NCBI GenBank assembly: GCA_019426215.1
Contig: CM033405.1
Span: 2,891,001-2,955,000 of the forward strand
Direction: 5' to 3'
Length of the DNA stretch: 64,000 nt
From: Buddleja alternifolia
Lineage: Eukaryota > Streptophyta > Magnoliopsida > Lamiales > Scrophulariaceae
Under the pieces are notes generated by a model. That model ran no database searches, was not told where the DNA came from, and worked only from the letters and a program-made list of their open reading frames with translations. This document shows, piece after piece, positions 23,724 through 35,336 of the stretch. Each line of letters begins with the position of its first letter. Position 1 is the first letter of the stretch. Position numbers and translations under genes: made by a program.

Positions 23724-24943
23724 TCAAGTTGTAGCGGGTGCACGAACAGCAAGAGAAACAGAGAGAGCATGGTGATCGTTGGAAGAAAGTGAGTATAAAC
23801 CCTCAATGCTTGGTCTGGTAAGGAGAACTCTCTTGGTACTCCGACCCTTCACAAGAAAAAAAGATGTGTGAAATTTAAAAAATGACATCATTATCGGCGC
23901 AAAATTTTTGGACAGAAATAAGATGTTTTGAGATATCAGGTACATGTAAAATATTATTAAGCTTAAGAGACACAAAGTTAGTGTTAATAGAAGAAGAACC
24001 TGTGTTTTGAATAGGTAAACCATTACCGTTACCAATGAGAAGTTGGTCAGTTCCGTGATAGGGAAGAGATGAGTGAAACGATGATGTGTCGGGAGAAACG
24101 AACATCCACGACCACGACCTCCTCGGCCACGGCCCCGACGACCAAGTCCACGGTATCCGTAGGTATTGTGACCACCCCGTTGGCTTGGATTTGGCGCCCT
24201 TTGTACGTAATTTGCTGAAAGGTCTGATTTGGATGGAATAGGATTAGGACTTAGGTTGAGACTGGACATGGTATCTTCTTGAAGGAATTCTTGTGTGAGA
24301 AGAAAACTTAGGAGATCGGAGTAAAACATGGGATCAGCACGGGCAGTTAAAGTGGTGGCGGAATCACGGAATTGGTATCGAAGGCCTTTAAAAATATAGA
24401 GATTAAAGTCGATTGGATCGAGGGGTTGGCCGGCAGCGGCTAATTCATCAGACAGGAGTTTGGCTTGTTGAAGATAAACCTGGATGGAAGAATCTCCTTG
24501 TTTAAGGCTTTGTAATTGACACCGAAGTTGCATAATACACGCTTGCAATGGGGAAGCAAACCCACGCTCGATTGTCGTTCAGATTTGATGAGAAGTTGAG
24601 GCGCCAATCACTAAACGGACAACATCTTCGGTAAGTGAGTTGATAAGGGCGCTCATGAGGAGATTATCTTACTGCTCCCATTGAGCAAACGAAGGGTTAG
24701 GGATGAGGGTATTAGTGGCTGAATCAAGGTGGTGAGAGGGGGTGGCGGGTTAGTGCCATCAACAAAGTCAAAGAGGCGTAAACCCTTAATTAAAGGTAGG
24801 ATTTGGGTTTGCCAAAGAAGAAAATTTGTATGAGTAAGTTTTATAGATAAAAAATGGTGAATTTGTGTGAGGGGGTTGGGATTTTGGTTTGCTGCCGGCG
24901 GCGGTGGTGGAGATATAGTGGTGGCCGAATCAGCAGTATCCAT
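23724..24943 (-). pseudogene. Copia Gag and protease remnant
   Basis: The N-terminal Gag (MDTADSATTIS, FLSIKLTHTNFLLW) starts near 24943 and breaks near 24650. The UBN2-type middle resumes at 24548 (LQSLKQGDSSIQVYLQQAK) and ends in an RG-rich tail. From there the sequence runs straight into PDTSSFHSSLPYHGTDQ, skipping the zinc knuckle and the DSGA catalytic motif of the protease. That points to an internal deletion near 24110. Confidence 0.7.
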
Positions 24944-24972
24944 AGCAGATGAGATAGTTGGCTCTGATCCCA

Positions 24973-25145
24973 TGCTAAGACTTGAAACTATAATTCATTG
25001 AACCCACTGTATCAATATGTATTACAGAGACTATATAGAAGAGAGTCCAATCCTATAAATATAACTTAGATACAATGTAAACTAACTATGAGAATATCTA
25101 GACGAAAGATACATGCCAAGAGTTCTAGAAGACTAATGACTGATA
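24973..25145 (-). repeat. Copia 5' LTR
   Basis: 173 bp, element orientation TATCAGTC..CTTAGCA. The primer-binding site follows immediately on its inner side (24972 downward). It differs from the other LTR at four positions. Confidence 0.92.
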
Positions 25146-25577
25146 AATACATCCATTAAATTAGATCCCAAAGCATATTTACAAAAAATAAATAAAAAAC
25201 TTTTTATTGGAAATAATATCTAATATGCCCGATATTATCTGATATTATCAGCGATACATATAACCTTGGATAATAAATATTGTTCAATATTATTGGATCG
25301 GATACGTATCGACCAATACTTGAACTGTGGATAAGTATTAGCATGAAAGCTAAACCACCGAAGAGGGCAAGGCAATGGAGATTTCCAATTCTAAACTGTT
25401 GATACTGTTGGTGAAGGTGATGGCCTCATATGTGTGTATGAGAGAGACAAAAGACAGATGCTTAATTGTAATAGAAGAATGGTGTATGTTGTAATTTATA
25501 GATAGGAAATTCTACTTTGCCACCGTCTCGGCTACGTTCAAGTGTATTTCACAAAATGAATGATCAATTATATAGCA

Positions 25578-25767
25578 GATGAACCACAAGATGTGGCGTG
25601 GTGGTAGCTCGCCTCGTCCCTTAACCATGATGTTGGGAATTCGGTTCTCGCCCATGGGAATGGAGCACACTTCGTGGCCACCCGTTTACCTCCAATGGGA
25701 GAGCTCCCGTGGGGAAAGGGATTAGTCACTACTGCCGCCAGTGGACACCCTTGGTTTAGACCAATAA
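25578..25767 (+). mobile_element. SINE-like insertion
   Basis: A 190-bp segment flanked by identical 12-mers AATTATATAGCA (25566-25577 and 25768-25779). It has an A-box-like GGCGTGGTGGTAGCTC and a B-box-like CGGTTCTCGCCC at SINE spacing. The matching site upstream of GDU gene C (near 33440) lacks it. The 3' tail is short (AATAA), so the SINE call is likely but not certain. Confidence 0.7.
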
Positions 25768-25975
25768 AATTATATAGCAAGTGTAATGCACTCATCTTGT
25801 AAAATACACTTGGCTGGGCCGGGCCGGGAAATGTGCTATAAATTCACTGTACTAAAATTTATAGAAATACAAATATCATCTCTTATCAAACTTGGCTCGA
25901 TTGGAATCTAACGGCATCGATACACAGGTATGAGTGGAGTTCTCATTGGGACATCACTTTTTTTGAAATAATTAA

Positions 25976-26738
25976 TTTATTGTGGTAGGTTCGTAACGAA
26001 GTGGTACACGGGAAGAAGGCACATGATCCTGAGGAAAATGTAGCTAGGATCAAACAGCGGATAGGCGAAGCACTATGGAACAAACACAATGTAATTGACG
26101 GAGCTGGATTTGACGGTAATGCAATTAACGGTAATGATTCTAATGGACATGGTCAAGTAAGGTGGTTTCCACCTGAGCCAGGCATCTTTAAGCTAAATGT
26201 GGCCGCTGCGGTGCGTCAGGGGACCCAGCACCATGCAGATGATGAGAGCGTAGGAGGAGTTATCCATAACCACCATAGTCATTGGATTAGGGGATTTGGT
26301 GGTTGCATGGACATTGACATGCCTCTCGAAGCTGAATGACAACGATGGTACATGGCCTCATGATGGCCAGAGAGTTATAGTTGAGAGATATGATTCTCGA
26401 ATTAGACATTATTGAGGCAATCAAGAGTATACGAGAGGGAACCACTTCACATCATCATATTGATCTTATTGAGCAGATCAGGCGCATGCTACAATTTGGT
26501 TGGCAAGTCAACATTGTACATGCTATGAGAGAGACAAACCAGCTGGCAGATAGTTTGGTCAAAGCGGGTTTTGAGCAGCGACTTCAGTTAGTGGAATCCC
26601 CGAGCCCGAATCTTTGTGGAATTTTGGAACAAGACCGGCATGGCTTTAGCTTGTTAAGACATACGACTAGTATCCCGGGTTTTGTCGGGTTAGTTTGTTA
26701 GCCCCCCCCCCCCCCCCTCTCTTTGTATTAAAAAAAAA
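25976..26738 (+). mobile_element. 5'-truncated LINE, RNase H end only
   Basis: The 3' end of a LINE: a frame with WFPPEPGIFKLNV, GGVIHNHHSHWIRGFGG and LEAE (26001-26336), then after stops MILELDIIEAI, NIVHAMRETNQLADSL (26381-26701). This is the RNase H domain (RVT_3 type) of plant L1 elements. It ends with a C run and a poly(A) tract at 26730-26739. The flanks GAAATAATTAATTTA and CAATAATTGCATTTA may be a decayed target duplication. Several stops; dead. Confidence 0.75.
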
Positions 26739-26765
26739 ATCTTTTTACTTCAATAATTGCATTTA

Positions 26766-27023
26766 GAGGTGTTTGGCTAAGCTTATCCAAAATATCTTAT
26801 AAGATGAGCATATAAGATGTAACATTTTATAAGATGTTTAAAAAACAGTGAGGGTGGGTTACTTTTTTAAAAACAGCTTATAAGATCCAAACATCTTATT
26901 TTTTAGTCTTATAAGCTATTTTTAAAAAAAAAACTTTACCAAATAAATTTATAGAGCTTATAAGCTCTAAAACATTTTATAAGATGTTTAGAAGGGCTTA
27001 TAAGCTTTTAGCCAAACACCCTC
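26766..27023. mobile_element. Tourist-like MITE (Harbinger), TTA duplication
   Basis: Inverted ends GAGGTGTTTGGCTAAGCTTAT and, reversed, GAGGGTGTTTGGCTAAAAGCTTAT, flanked by TTA on both sides (26763-26765, 27024-27026). Length 258 bp, built of ATAAGCTTATAAG-type repeats. Duplication copy 1 (near 8015) has the empty site TGTTTAATGTATTTT, which confirms the insertion. A related but eroded element is at 11488-11745 and 30988-31245. Confidence 0.8.
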
Positions 27024-28484
27024 TTAATGTATTTTATAATGATTTTTATAGTTGTAAAATTTGATATTTTCTCGCGTGATTTTAATTGTTATCAAATTCT
27101 CCATTGTTACATTGATATTTCTCTCGCAATTTTAATCGTTATCAAATCCTTAAGGATGAAGGATGAAAACCATGATAGGAGATATCAAATGTAATAATGA
27201 ATTCAATAGTAGCCCATAGTGATTTCTGATGAGTTCTGATGCAAGCACAATCATATGTTGTGTTTGATGGACCCCGTATTTATTACATCATATGGATGTT
27301 TGTATTTGACGAGGATTTCAAGACTTGAAACCTCTTAAGAATGTATCTGGCAGTATTCACTTGCGTATAATTTAGAGTTTTATACGTAAATAAAATGGAA
27401 TAAAAAAACTTTTAAATTCTTGAATTTCCCTTTTATGTGAGCGAAATATCTCTATAAACTCCGGACACTAGAGTTCTGGTTGTCTCACTACTTATTGCTC
27501 TGTATGCGGATCATATTTTTGTCTAGATCAAATGTTTTGCTAACTTAAAAACAAGAGTTTCATTCTATTACACTCGAAAATTCTAAATCCCGCACTAAAT
27601 GCGAAAAAATAATATATCACACTTCAAATAACAATGATTCTCTACTCACAGCGGACAGTCCATGACATTCAATGGGGGGGGGGGGGGGGGGGGAAATTAG
27701 TAGTGAAGATTATTGAGAAGAGTTGTCCATAAAATAAAAAAGAATACAACATGCAGATTTTGTTCAAATATAAAATTGTTAGTTGCAAGATTGAGATTGA
27801 ACAACTAAGATTCGTTTAATAAACTTATCTTTTTACAATTACCTTTTTCTAAGCGTAATAATACATGACCATATCATCGAACTATTTTCAAAATTCACGT
27901 TAACATAAAATAATCTTTTTCTAATTTATACTAACTATTTGAAACTCAACATATAATTTGGTGCAAAAATGTACAACATAATTATATGAAACCCAAAATA
28001 TATATTTTTAATTTGTACCTATTATATTAAACTCAATATGATTTTTATTTTATTAATAAAATAATATTATTATTTTATTTTATCAATGCACGCTATAAGG
28101 CGCTCTTACTCTTTAATATTTCAAGATTTTGACTCTCGCTCTAATGTGACTTACATCTTGTCCTATCATTTCTTGTTTGAGGTTTCCTTATATCATTGGA
28201 CATTGTAAAAGCTTGTAGTACTCTCTGTTATATATATTTCCTGGAATATGCGACGAAGATGTGCCGAAAGAGAAGAATGATGAACTCAGATGGTGCGGTT
28301 CCATTATATACAGTTACAAACAGTACCACCTTTTCCCTCCGCCTTCTCGTCCACATGATCACGCCCTTTCCCTCTGATTACGTCTTCATTCAGTTCCTAG
28401 TCGTCGCGTCCACTAATATTTTTAAGGGTAAAAAGCATTTCCCCACTAACCTACGCGGTTGAGAGCATTTTGCCCCCAAATTAA

Positions 28485-28868
28485 GGCTATGTTTGGTTAT
28501 ATTTTGGGATGGTATTTTGGTGAGAATTATTGGTGAGAAATTTATGGGGACACGTGTGTGTTTGATGAGATTGTGTTTGGTTTTATTTTAGGTGTGTTTT
28601 GATAATGTTTGGTTTGTTTGCAGAGGGAACAAAAGTTACTGTAGCAGTCAAATCTTAAAGCTTTTGTCTGTTAGAGAGGAGAGAGAAGAGAGAGAGCACA
28701 TAAAGAGGAGTGTAGGGACAAAATAGGTGTAGAAAGATGAAAAATAATTATTATGTTTTTTTTTAACCAAAAAAGCAGTGTATTTTTGACCAAATATTTT
28801 GTGAACCAAACATGGTTTGGTGAGAATTTTAGACCAAACATAGTATGGAAACATAACCAAACATTGCC
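28485..28868. mobile_element. Tourist-like MITE (Harbinger), TAA duplication
   Basis: Ends GGCTATGTTTGGTTAT and, inverted, GGCAATGTTTGGTTATG, flanked by TAA (28482-28484 and 28869-28871). Length 384 bp. The first 110 bases match, in inverted orientation, the right end of the 1560-bp element at 43402-44961, so both belong to one family. Nested in the MULE. Confidence 0.85.
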
Positions 28869-29183
28869 TAAATTGTTTGGCACTCAACTCCTACAATCTA
28901 GTAAAATGTGACACTTCAGTTAATTTGACCGTCATCGGCGGGATCATTTGCAATATTCCATTTGAGCCAGGGTACAAAGTACACATATTGTGTAATCAAT
29001 TGGGAGCCGTGTGCACAACTGTCATAGGGTGCAAAGTGTACAATTTTTTACAAATTCAGATGGAACATTTCAAAAAATTCCACTGTGGACGGTCAAATGG
29101 ACTGAAGTATCAGCTTTTACATAAGTCGGGTGCCAAAATTTTAGGTTGAAGGGTAAAGTGCTCTCAGTGGCGTACATCAGGGG

Positions 29184-29950
29184 TGTTTACATCATACAAT
29201 AATTTGGGCTTTCAGATTATTTTAAACCCAAAGAGGCCCAAATACTAAAATATCAGATAAGAGGAAAATTGGGTTTGCAAATAAATAAGACAGGCCCATT
29301 AAATTCGAAAAGGGCTGTAAAAACATGGGCTGAATAGATAAAAGCCCAATAATCGAATCTGAAGAAACAGGAAAGGCCAAAAGGCCAATAATCTGCATTT
29401 AAGAAAAACGCGCTAAGAATTAAAGATTTGAAATCAGCAGTTAAAGGCAGTTCCCAAGGAAGAGGAACGTGGGTTCCCAAGGCCAAGATATATTCGGCTA
29501 AGAAGGAAGAGAACGGCAACATCAGAATCACAAACTCTACAGTTTCATTTTCTTAGAATTAGCCTTAGTCTTAGGAGTAGTTCATAGCATAAATTAGGAG
29601 TAGCCGTAGAATAAGTTGATAGTTGTTTGTTAAGGATTGCCGGGATTCGGCTGCGAAGCTTGTATCTACAGTCATTTGTAAATTATCGCGATCGAAAACT
29701 CTCATGGAGGTATAAATTACCTTTTTTTTCAGATTTAAGTATTTGATAGGTTAATTTTATCTTGACTTGAGTTGTTCAATTCATTGTCTCTATGCTCGAA
29801 ATTAATAACCAAAGAGTTAATTAAAGACTTGAACCACCATTCAGCGTATCGAATGTAGGAGTTGAAAGATAATCTCATATTATAGATTATCACGAGGCTC
29901 GGAACGACTATTCGGATCCACCTCATTCTGAATTGTTTTCTTGCGAAACA
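29184..29950 (+). mobile_element. Solo LTR of a Tat-type Gypsy element
   Basis: Begins TGTTTACATC and ends TTGCGAAACA. It shares layout and blocks with the 3' LTR at 62837-63583: TGGAGGTAT, GATTATC(A/G)CGAGGC and the GCGAAACA end. Flanks agggg and aggag are a likely 5-bp duplication with one change. No internal sequence lies on either side, so it is the product of LTR-LTR recombination. It interrupts the right TIR of the MULE. Confidence 0.8.
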
Positions 29951-29994
29951 AGGAGGCAATGCTTTTTTTACCTATTTTTAATTATATTGAATAT

Positions 29995-30247
29995 GGATAA
30001 TTACATGCACACACTCTCATTTATTATTTAATTACCAAAACTCCCGTCACTTTTGGTAAATTACCAACACACCCCCTGTAAAGAATGAAATTGTAATTTA
30101 TTTATACGGGCAAGTTGTAAAATTATAATTTAATAGGCAGTGAGATTGTAATCTTCTTTTACCGAGGGAGGGGTTATGATAATTTATTAAAAATGAGAAA
30201 TTTTAATAATTTCAAAATAAGTGAAGGGTACATGTAACTATCGATCC
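29995..30247. mobile_element. MITE with GATAATTACATG ends
   Basis: Left GGATAATTACATGCACACAC; right, inverted, GGATCGATAGTTACATGTACC. The inside has TGAAATTGTAAT-type repeats. The same element is in duplication copy 1 (from about 9355, there enlarged by later insertions), so it predates the duplication. The GAUT intron (80-300) has similar words and may hold an older relative. Confidence 0.55.
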
Positions 30248-30841
30248 CTATTAAATATCCTTAGATTCTTCGTTTATTCCCCCCATTAAACCATGATTAT
30301 AAATATGCAAGTCTACAAAAAAAGGCATAATTGTGACACCAAAAGCAATAAGTATTTTCATTGATTTGTAGGAAGGGGAAATCATTGCTCTCCCAGGAAT
30401 CAACTCTTCACTGTGGGTAGGGGGCATTTTCCTTTTTCCTTTTTTATTTTTTTTCATTTTCTTTTTTTTGCTCGTCGAGATGGATTGATCACTATATGTC
30501 TTGACAACGATGAGATAATGGATCACAAAAACGAGGGTCTTTGTTTACTTATAGAGCAGTTGAATTTATTAAATATTGTTATTAGTTGAGTTAAAGATTG
30601 GTTGTCGATTATTCGAGTTATTGATAAATTTGATATTCATTATATGTATAATATATAATGTAATCGATTCACTAAATTAAAAAATATATATAGTTAAATA
30701 GTTAATAGTTGGGGGTTGTGTGAAGGATTTTTTGCTCCATCTCAACACCTTATTCAGCTCATCATCTCATCTCACTTTTCTCACATAAAATAGAGTTTTA
30801 CATTTTACCATATATTGGTTTTAGCAATCCAGAGATAAATA

Positions 30842-30915
30842 CAATGGCTAATACACCGAAGAGGTATGGGAGTTGGAGAGTTCAATTTCCAAGCGTTTGA
30901 TGATATTTTACAAAG
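30842..30915 (-). pseudogene. GDU-like N-terminal scrap, duplicate
   Basis: Counterpart of the scrap at 11341-11412 in the other duplication copy, with a few substitutions. It shows that the scrap existed before the segmental duplication. Not translatable as a GDU protein. Confidence 0.45.
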
Positions 30916-32990
30916 TTTTGCTATTTTTTTCAATGTTTTCTTTTTCTAAGTCCCAAGTTGTTGATTGATATTTCTATGGACTTAAAAGGATGTTTGGCTA
31001 AGTTTATATACTCATTAAAACAACTTATAAGTTGTTGGAGAGCTTATGAGCTCTAACAAAGTGTTTGGTAAATCTTATTGGTAAAATAGCTAATAAGCTT
31101 TCAAAATAAGTTGTTAGAAGTATAAGCATCTAAAAAATAAGTCGTAGAATCCAACTTATTTTTTAACCTCTTATAAAACAGAGAACTTATAACATTTAAA
31201 AACATCTCATAAGTAAAAGCTTATAAGCTCTTTAAGTTTATTTTTGAATTGTACCTCTCCTTTTTTAAACAATTGGGACAAAGTGTACTCCCAAGGGAAG
31301 ATTCCTTAATGTGCTTGGTAGATTCCTGGGAAATTACTTTTTGGTAAATAAATTAAGTAAATAAATTCAAGTGCTTAAAAGCTTTTGAAGTCAATAATCA
31401 CTGCAATGGTAGAAAGGGTGACCATTGGATTGTGCATAATTTAATATTTAATACATTTAAAAATTTCGATGGCTCATATTGAAGTTGCAAAACTCACTTA
31501 GAACATTTGAAATCAACTTAAATTCAAATCGATCAAAGCTTGATCAAAATCAACAATCATCTACTTTGAAACTAGATTATTAGTCACCAATGAATTGAAA
31601 TCCACATGAGGAGAAGTCTTTATTAATTACTATTTAGTGATAGATGGTTTCGATCATAGTTAAGTCATTTTAAGGATTCAACTCCCAAATTTTGAAGTAT
31701 CAAAACATTCATATTGGTTCATACTGATTTCAAGTGTCTTTTATGAATATATACTAATTGACTGAGATTCCATCGGAATTCTAAGTCTCAGACATTCTTC
31801 AGAACCAGTCACCAAAATTGAAATAAACATTAAAAGAAGAGAACATTGGTGCAAGATGTTAAGAGCGTTAAAATTGTTAGTGATTAGGCATATCAAGTGA
31901 TAAAGACTTGTCTTCACAATAATGATTTTCAAAAGTTTCACAGTGATAAGAATTATGTAAGAAGCAATGACGAAATGAGAAGATGAGGTGCCCTATGAAT
32001 TATCACATTGAGAATTAGTAACACAACAATTATGTAAACGTTGTTACCATAACTTATTGGTGCCAAATTAATAACAATAAAAATTATCACGACGACTTGG
32101 TGACTTGTGTAAATAGCAATAACAAGTTTCTTCCATTTATGGCTGGAAAAAAAAATTATATTAATCGATATTCGGCTCGAGGTATATCATTAAAAGCTTA
32201 CTTGACCTTGGTACTTTAATATAATAATCCAAACTTGAAAACCATTTTTTGTTTGACAAATTTAGAAACTTGACTCGATTTTTTTTTTTTTAAACAGTAA
32301 ACTCGGCTCGATTATTAAAAAAGGATATAGCCTATGTGGGGGGGAAAATAAAGTCACTTAAGTTTGACTTGTGTTTTGTTCGATTAAAGCTCTTTAAGTT
32401 CGATTCTTAACCAATGTCGATACAAATTTTGAAACTCGATAATAGTTCAAACAAAATTTAGCAACACTTTGTTCGGCAAAACTCAACTTATTTATAAACA
32501 TCAACGAGCTAAAATAAAGTCATGCCATCAATATAAATGATAGTAGATAATGACACTACTTCATCCTAACACCCCGATTAAAGTAATGCTATATACACCT
32601 ATTTTTCATCCTAGTTTTGGTAAAAAATCACTTGCAATTAATTGATTTTAATAGATTTAATATAATACACCCGTGGCTAAAAACGGTGGTAATAATTTTC
32701 TATTAAAGGCTAATTATATAGCTTATACGAAACCAAAATGAAAAAGAAAATGCTTTACTAATTCAATAAAACAAAAACTCTCCCACGTCAACATATATTA
32801 ATATAACTTTTGCGTGCTCGACTCGCCGCGTACGTTTACCTACGCAAAGTAGGAAAAGATGACAAAAAGCATGCTCAAGTTTCATACTAATGTTTTCATC
32901 CAACAAATAAATACGATCAAGAAAAAGATAAATTAATACTAATATTAGTATACATTAAATCGCGTAAATATATATATAAACAATCTAGTC

Positions 32991-33284
32991 TTAAACTGTT
33001 AGAGAAGAAGGTATGGGAATTGCGAGGTGGGAGGGGTTGTCGTCTCCGGCCATGATAACCACAATCTTCGGCGTGTCATCGGCGGCTGCGAGGTTAGAGA
33101 GCTGCGCCGCCTTATCTCCGCTGTTGTGACTCTGGCTGGAGGGCCGTTTCCGGTAGGAGCAAGCCAGGATTATCAAAGCTGCGGCGATGAGTATTAACAT
33201 GAGAGCTAAACCACCAAAGAGGTAAGGCAATGGAGATTTCCAATCCCAAAATGTTGTTGATGTTGGTGAAGGTGATGGCCTCAT
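32991..33284 (-). CDS. GDU: GLUTAMINE DUMPER-like protein, gene C
   Basis: A 97-aa single-pass membrane protein, the closest paralogue of gene A (89 of 97 residues identical). Start MRPSPSPTSTT; membrane segment about residues 21-43; SYRKRP on the far side; VIMAG at 76-80 followed by DDNPSHLA; end IPIPSSLTV identical to gene A. No frame damage. Changes relative to A cluster in the linker (residues 51-58), with the membrane segment and VIMAG region unchanged, consistent with selection. TATA box at 33369-33376, GA/CT repeat in the leader (33296-33325). Confidence 0.92.
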   Translation of the reverse strand: MRPSPSPTSTTFWDWKSPLPYLFGGLALMLILIAAALIILACSYRKRPSSQSHNSGDKAAQLSNLAAADDTPKIVVIMAGDDNPSHLAIPIPSSLTV

Positions 33285-33293
33285 CCGTGTGTG

Positions 33294-33332
<39 letters not shown>

Positions 33333-33731
33333 TGCTTAAGTGTAATAGAAGAATGGTTTGTGTTGTAATTTATAGAGGGGAAATTCTAGCTCGACCCCAT
33401 CTCAGTCACGTCCAAGTGTATTTCACATAATGAATGATCAATTATATATCAGACGTAATTGACTCACAAGGAGACCACGTCCAAGTATATTTCACAAAAT
33501 GAACGATCAATTATATAACAGATGTAATTGACTCACCTTGTGAAATAGATTTGGTTGAGCGGGCGAGGTGCTAAAAATTTACTGTGCTAAAAGTTATAGT
33601 AATACAAAAGTGGTACTAGCTAGCCTATATATGAAGAAGGAAGTCGACATTATTTCTTCTTAAGCACAATTGTTTTTTTTTTTAATTATTATTTTGAACC
33701 TTATTAAGTGTATAAAACATATACTATATGG

Positions 33732-34975
33732 ATATACCACTCAAAAGTTAGAGGAAAATTAATAAACCCATAAACTCCTATATCGGAAAAATTAATAATT
33801 GGATTTTCTCTAATGAAAGATTGTAGAATGAATACTTGATATTGAGAAATAATTTCATGAATTTGTAATTTTCCCAAAGTTTAACTTCTTGGGCCTTAGA
33901 AATTGTTGGACCCTAATCGTACTTGGGCTATTAAGATGGTTACGGCCTTATGGGCTCTTTAGGAGATAAAGCGAAAATGGAGAGAGTCAATCAGACATGC
34001 TATTAGATTTTTTTTCTGAAACCCGGTTATTCGACAAGTAAAACTTAATTGAATGTGAGCATGACTGAATTTGAGTTTAAAAATTAAACCTGATGGATTT
34101 ATGAGCCGATTTTGAGTCTTATTAGGCTCAACACGAATACCCCAAAATCATAACTTTAACTTCTAATTTAATAATCTGTTGTCATATAGCTAAATTATTT
34201 TTGGGCTAGCTTATATAGAACCTAAGTGAATGAAACACATATTAATGTAACATTTTCTTTTAAAATAATTCTGAAACAACTTTCAAATTTATTTTTTTAT
34301 ATCATCTCGTATATGTAAGACTATAAATTCGGTTAACCATTGTCCTAAACTTCATGATTTCATTGATAAAACTTTGAAATTGTACATATTCATTACCATA
34401 AGCATTTGTTTGGTGTATTATTCAGATTAGTTCCTTATCATGTATTTTATTCGAATTTGTGTTTAAGAAAAAAATGAATAATGTGAGTCGGCCTAAAATA
34501 AGCCTGAAACTCATAAAAAATATGAATTAGGGTTGGGTCAGACCAAAGAAAAAGGTTTATGAGAAAGTTTGAGCCTTCAATATATAAGCTTGATATTTGG
34601 AAGTTAAACCACTTAAACCCGACTCATAAGACCCGATTGGCAGGCCTGTCAATTTGGTATTTATTTTGTAATTCAAGTTATATATACATATTATATGTAT
34701 AAAATGTTTATTTATATTTACATTTGACTATATACATTTAGCATTGATCTTTAAAATTAAAATTGACGATATTGACCCCTATACAATCTCCGGACTCATG
34801 ATTTAGTTCCTAATTTAAAATTTTATCCTTGTACCAAAAGTTGAAGAATGAGGAAAGAGAAAAAAAAAGAAAAAGTACTTAAAGATGTTAAATTTAAATT
34901 TAAACTACATCATTTTATGCGGTTAGGATCTTTTTATATATTTATCAAAAAAAAAATCTTTTTAGATGGTGGTTT
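33732..34975. other. Intergenic, with possible old hAT-like repeat
   Basis: AT-rich sequence. The part about 34010-34660 is dense in GAGTTT/AACCCGACTC words and ends GGCAGGCCTGTCAAT, which resembles degenerate hAT-like elements; ends are not definable. No coding frame or RNA gene seen. Confidence 0.35.
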
Positions 34976-35336
34976 ATCTCGAATTTCACTTTGTATATGT
35001 GCACAATGTGTATAGATATTCTGTTTTTAAGATATACAAACAACTTTAATTTATACCTGTTGTGCGGTGGTGTACTATATAAAATAAAATACGAGAAAAA
35101 ACACTATTTTTTAACGAGAAAAAACGAGAGGAGCATTTCATGTCAGAATATATATAAATATATATTTTTTATCTCGAATTTCACTTTGTATAAACAATGT
35201 GTATAGATATTCTTTTTTACAAATATACAAACAACTTTAATTTATACATGTTGTGCGGACGTGTACTATACAAAATAAAATACCAGAAAAAACACTATTT
35301 TTTTAACTAGAAAAAACGAGAGGATCATTTCATGTC

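Larger units (their letters stand above)
20793..25145 (-). mobile_element. Ty1/Copia retrotransposon with both LTRs
   Basis: Complete in outline and on the minus strand. LTRs of 173 bp bound it, with the 5-bp target duplication AATAC (20788-20792 and 25146-25150). The primer site TGGGATCAGAGCC next to the 5' LTR resembles the initiator tRNA-Met site. A polypurine tract GAGCTTGAGGGGG precedes the 3' LTR. The LTRs begin TA and end CA in element orientation, a known non-canonical class. Gag and Pol are damaged by stops and shifts, so it is non-autonomous. It lies inside the hAT MITE that lies inside GDU-B. Confidence 0.93.
20484..25329. mobile_element. hAT-type MITE that split GDU-B
   Basis: Left end CATGGTTCAAAGTCGCGG; right end, read inverted, CACAGTTCAAGTATTGG. 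The flanking 8-mers are gatgagtg (20476-20483) and gataagta (25330-25337). Intact GDU genes read gatgagta at this point, so each flank has one later change. Without the internal Copia (4353 bp plus 5-bp duplication) the MITE is about 490 bp. Same family as 18575-19227. Confidence 0.8.
20275..25426 (-). pseudogene. GDU pseudogene B, split by transposons
   Basis: The N-terminal part is at 25338-25426 (MRPSPSPT) and the rest at 20275-20483 (SYRKRPFSH..VVIMAGDDNPTHL). The break falls in the membrane segment, exactly where a hAT element (20484-25329) with an internal Copia inserted. Independently of this, the N-terminal part has an in-frame TAG before the W-K-S-P-L-P motif and a one-base shift after LP. 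An extra base in an A run near the 3' end also changes the last residues to FFSNSLN. Flanks are homologous to those of genes A and C, so B is a third tandem copy, now non-functional. Confidence 0.9.
28426..29972. mobile_element. MULE-type element with 9-bp target duplication
   Basis: Flanked by TATTTTTAA on both sides (28417-28425 and 29973-29981). The left end reads GGGTAAAAAGCATTTCCCC and continues CTACGCGGTTGAGAGCATTT. The right end, read inverted and skipping the solo LTR inserted in it, reads GGTAAAAAAAGCATTGCC and GTACGCCACTGAGAGCACTT. Copy 1 of the duplication keeps the empty site (near 9333). The 9-bp duplication and TIRs of about 55 bp indicate a Mutator-like element. No transposase. 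It contains a Tourist MITE and a solo LTR. Confidence 0.85.
27010..33731. repeat. Segmental duplication, copy 2 (carries GDU-C)
   Basis: Direct repeat of 7995-14376 with the same order of landmarks. It contains the MULE at 28426-29972, absent from copy 1, and lacks the hAT MITE, foldbacks and SINE found in copy 1. A local tandem duplication (about 33405-33535) of CCACGTCCAAGT..TTGACTCAC lies upstream of GDU-C. Confidence 0.9.

Noticed and set aside
28877..29149. A 90-codon plus-strand frame as a gene
   Set aside because: Lies between the Tourist MITE and the right TIR of a MULE; no start context, introns or recognisable domain.
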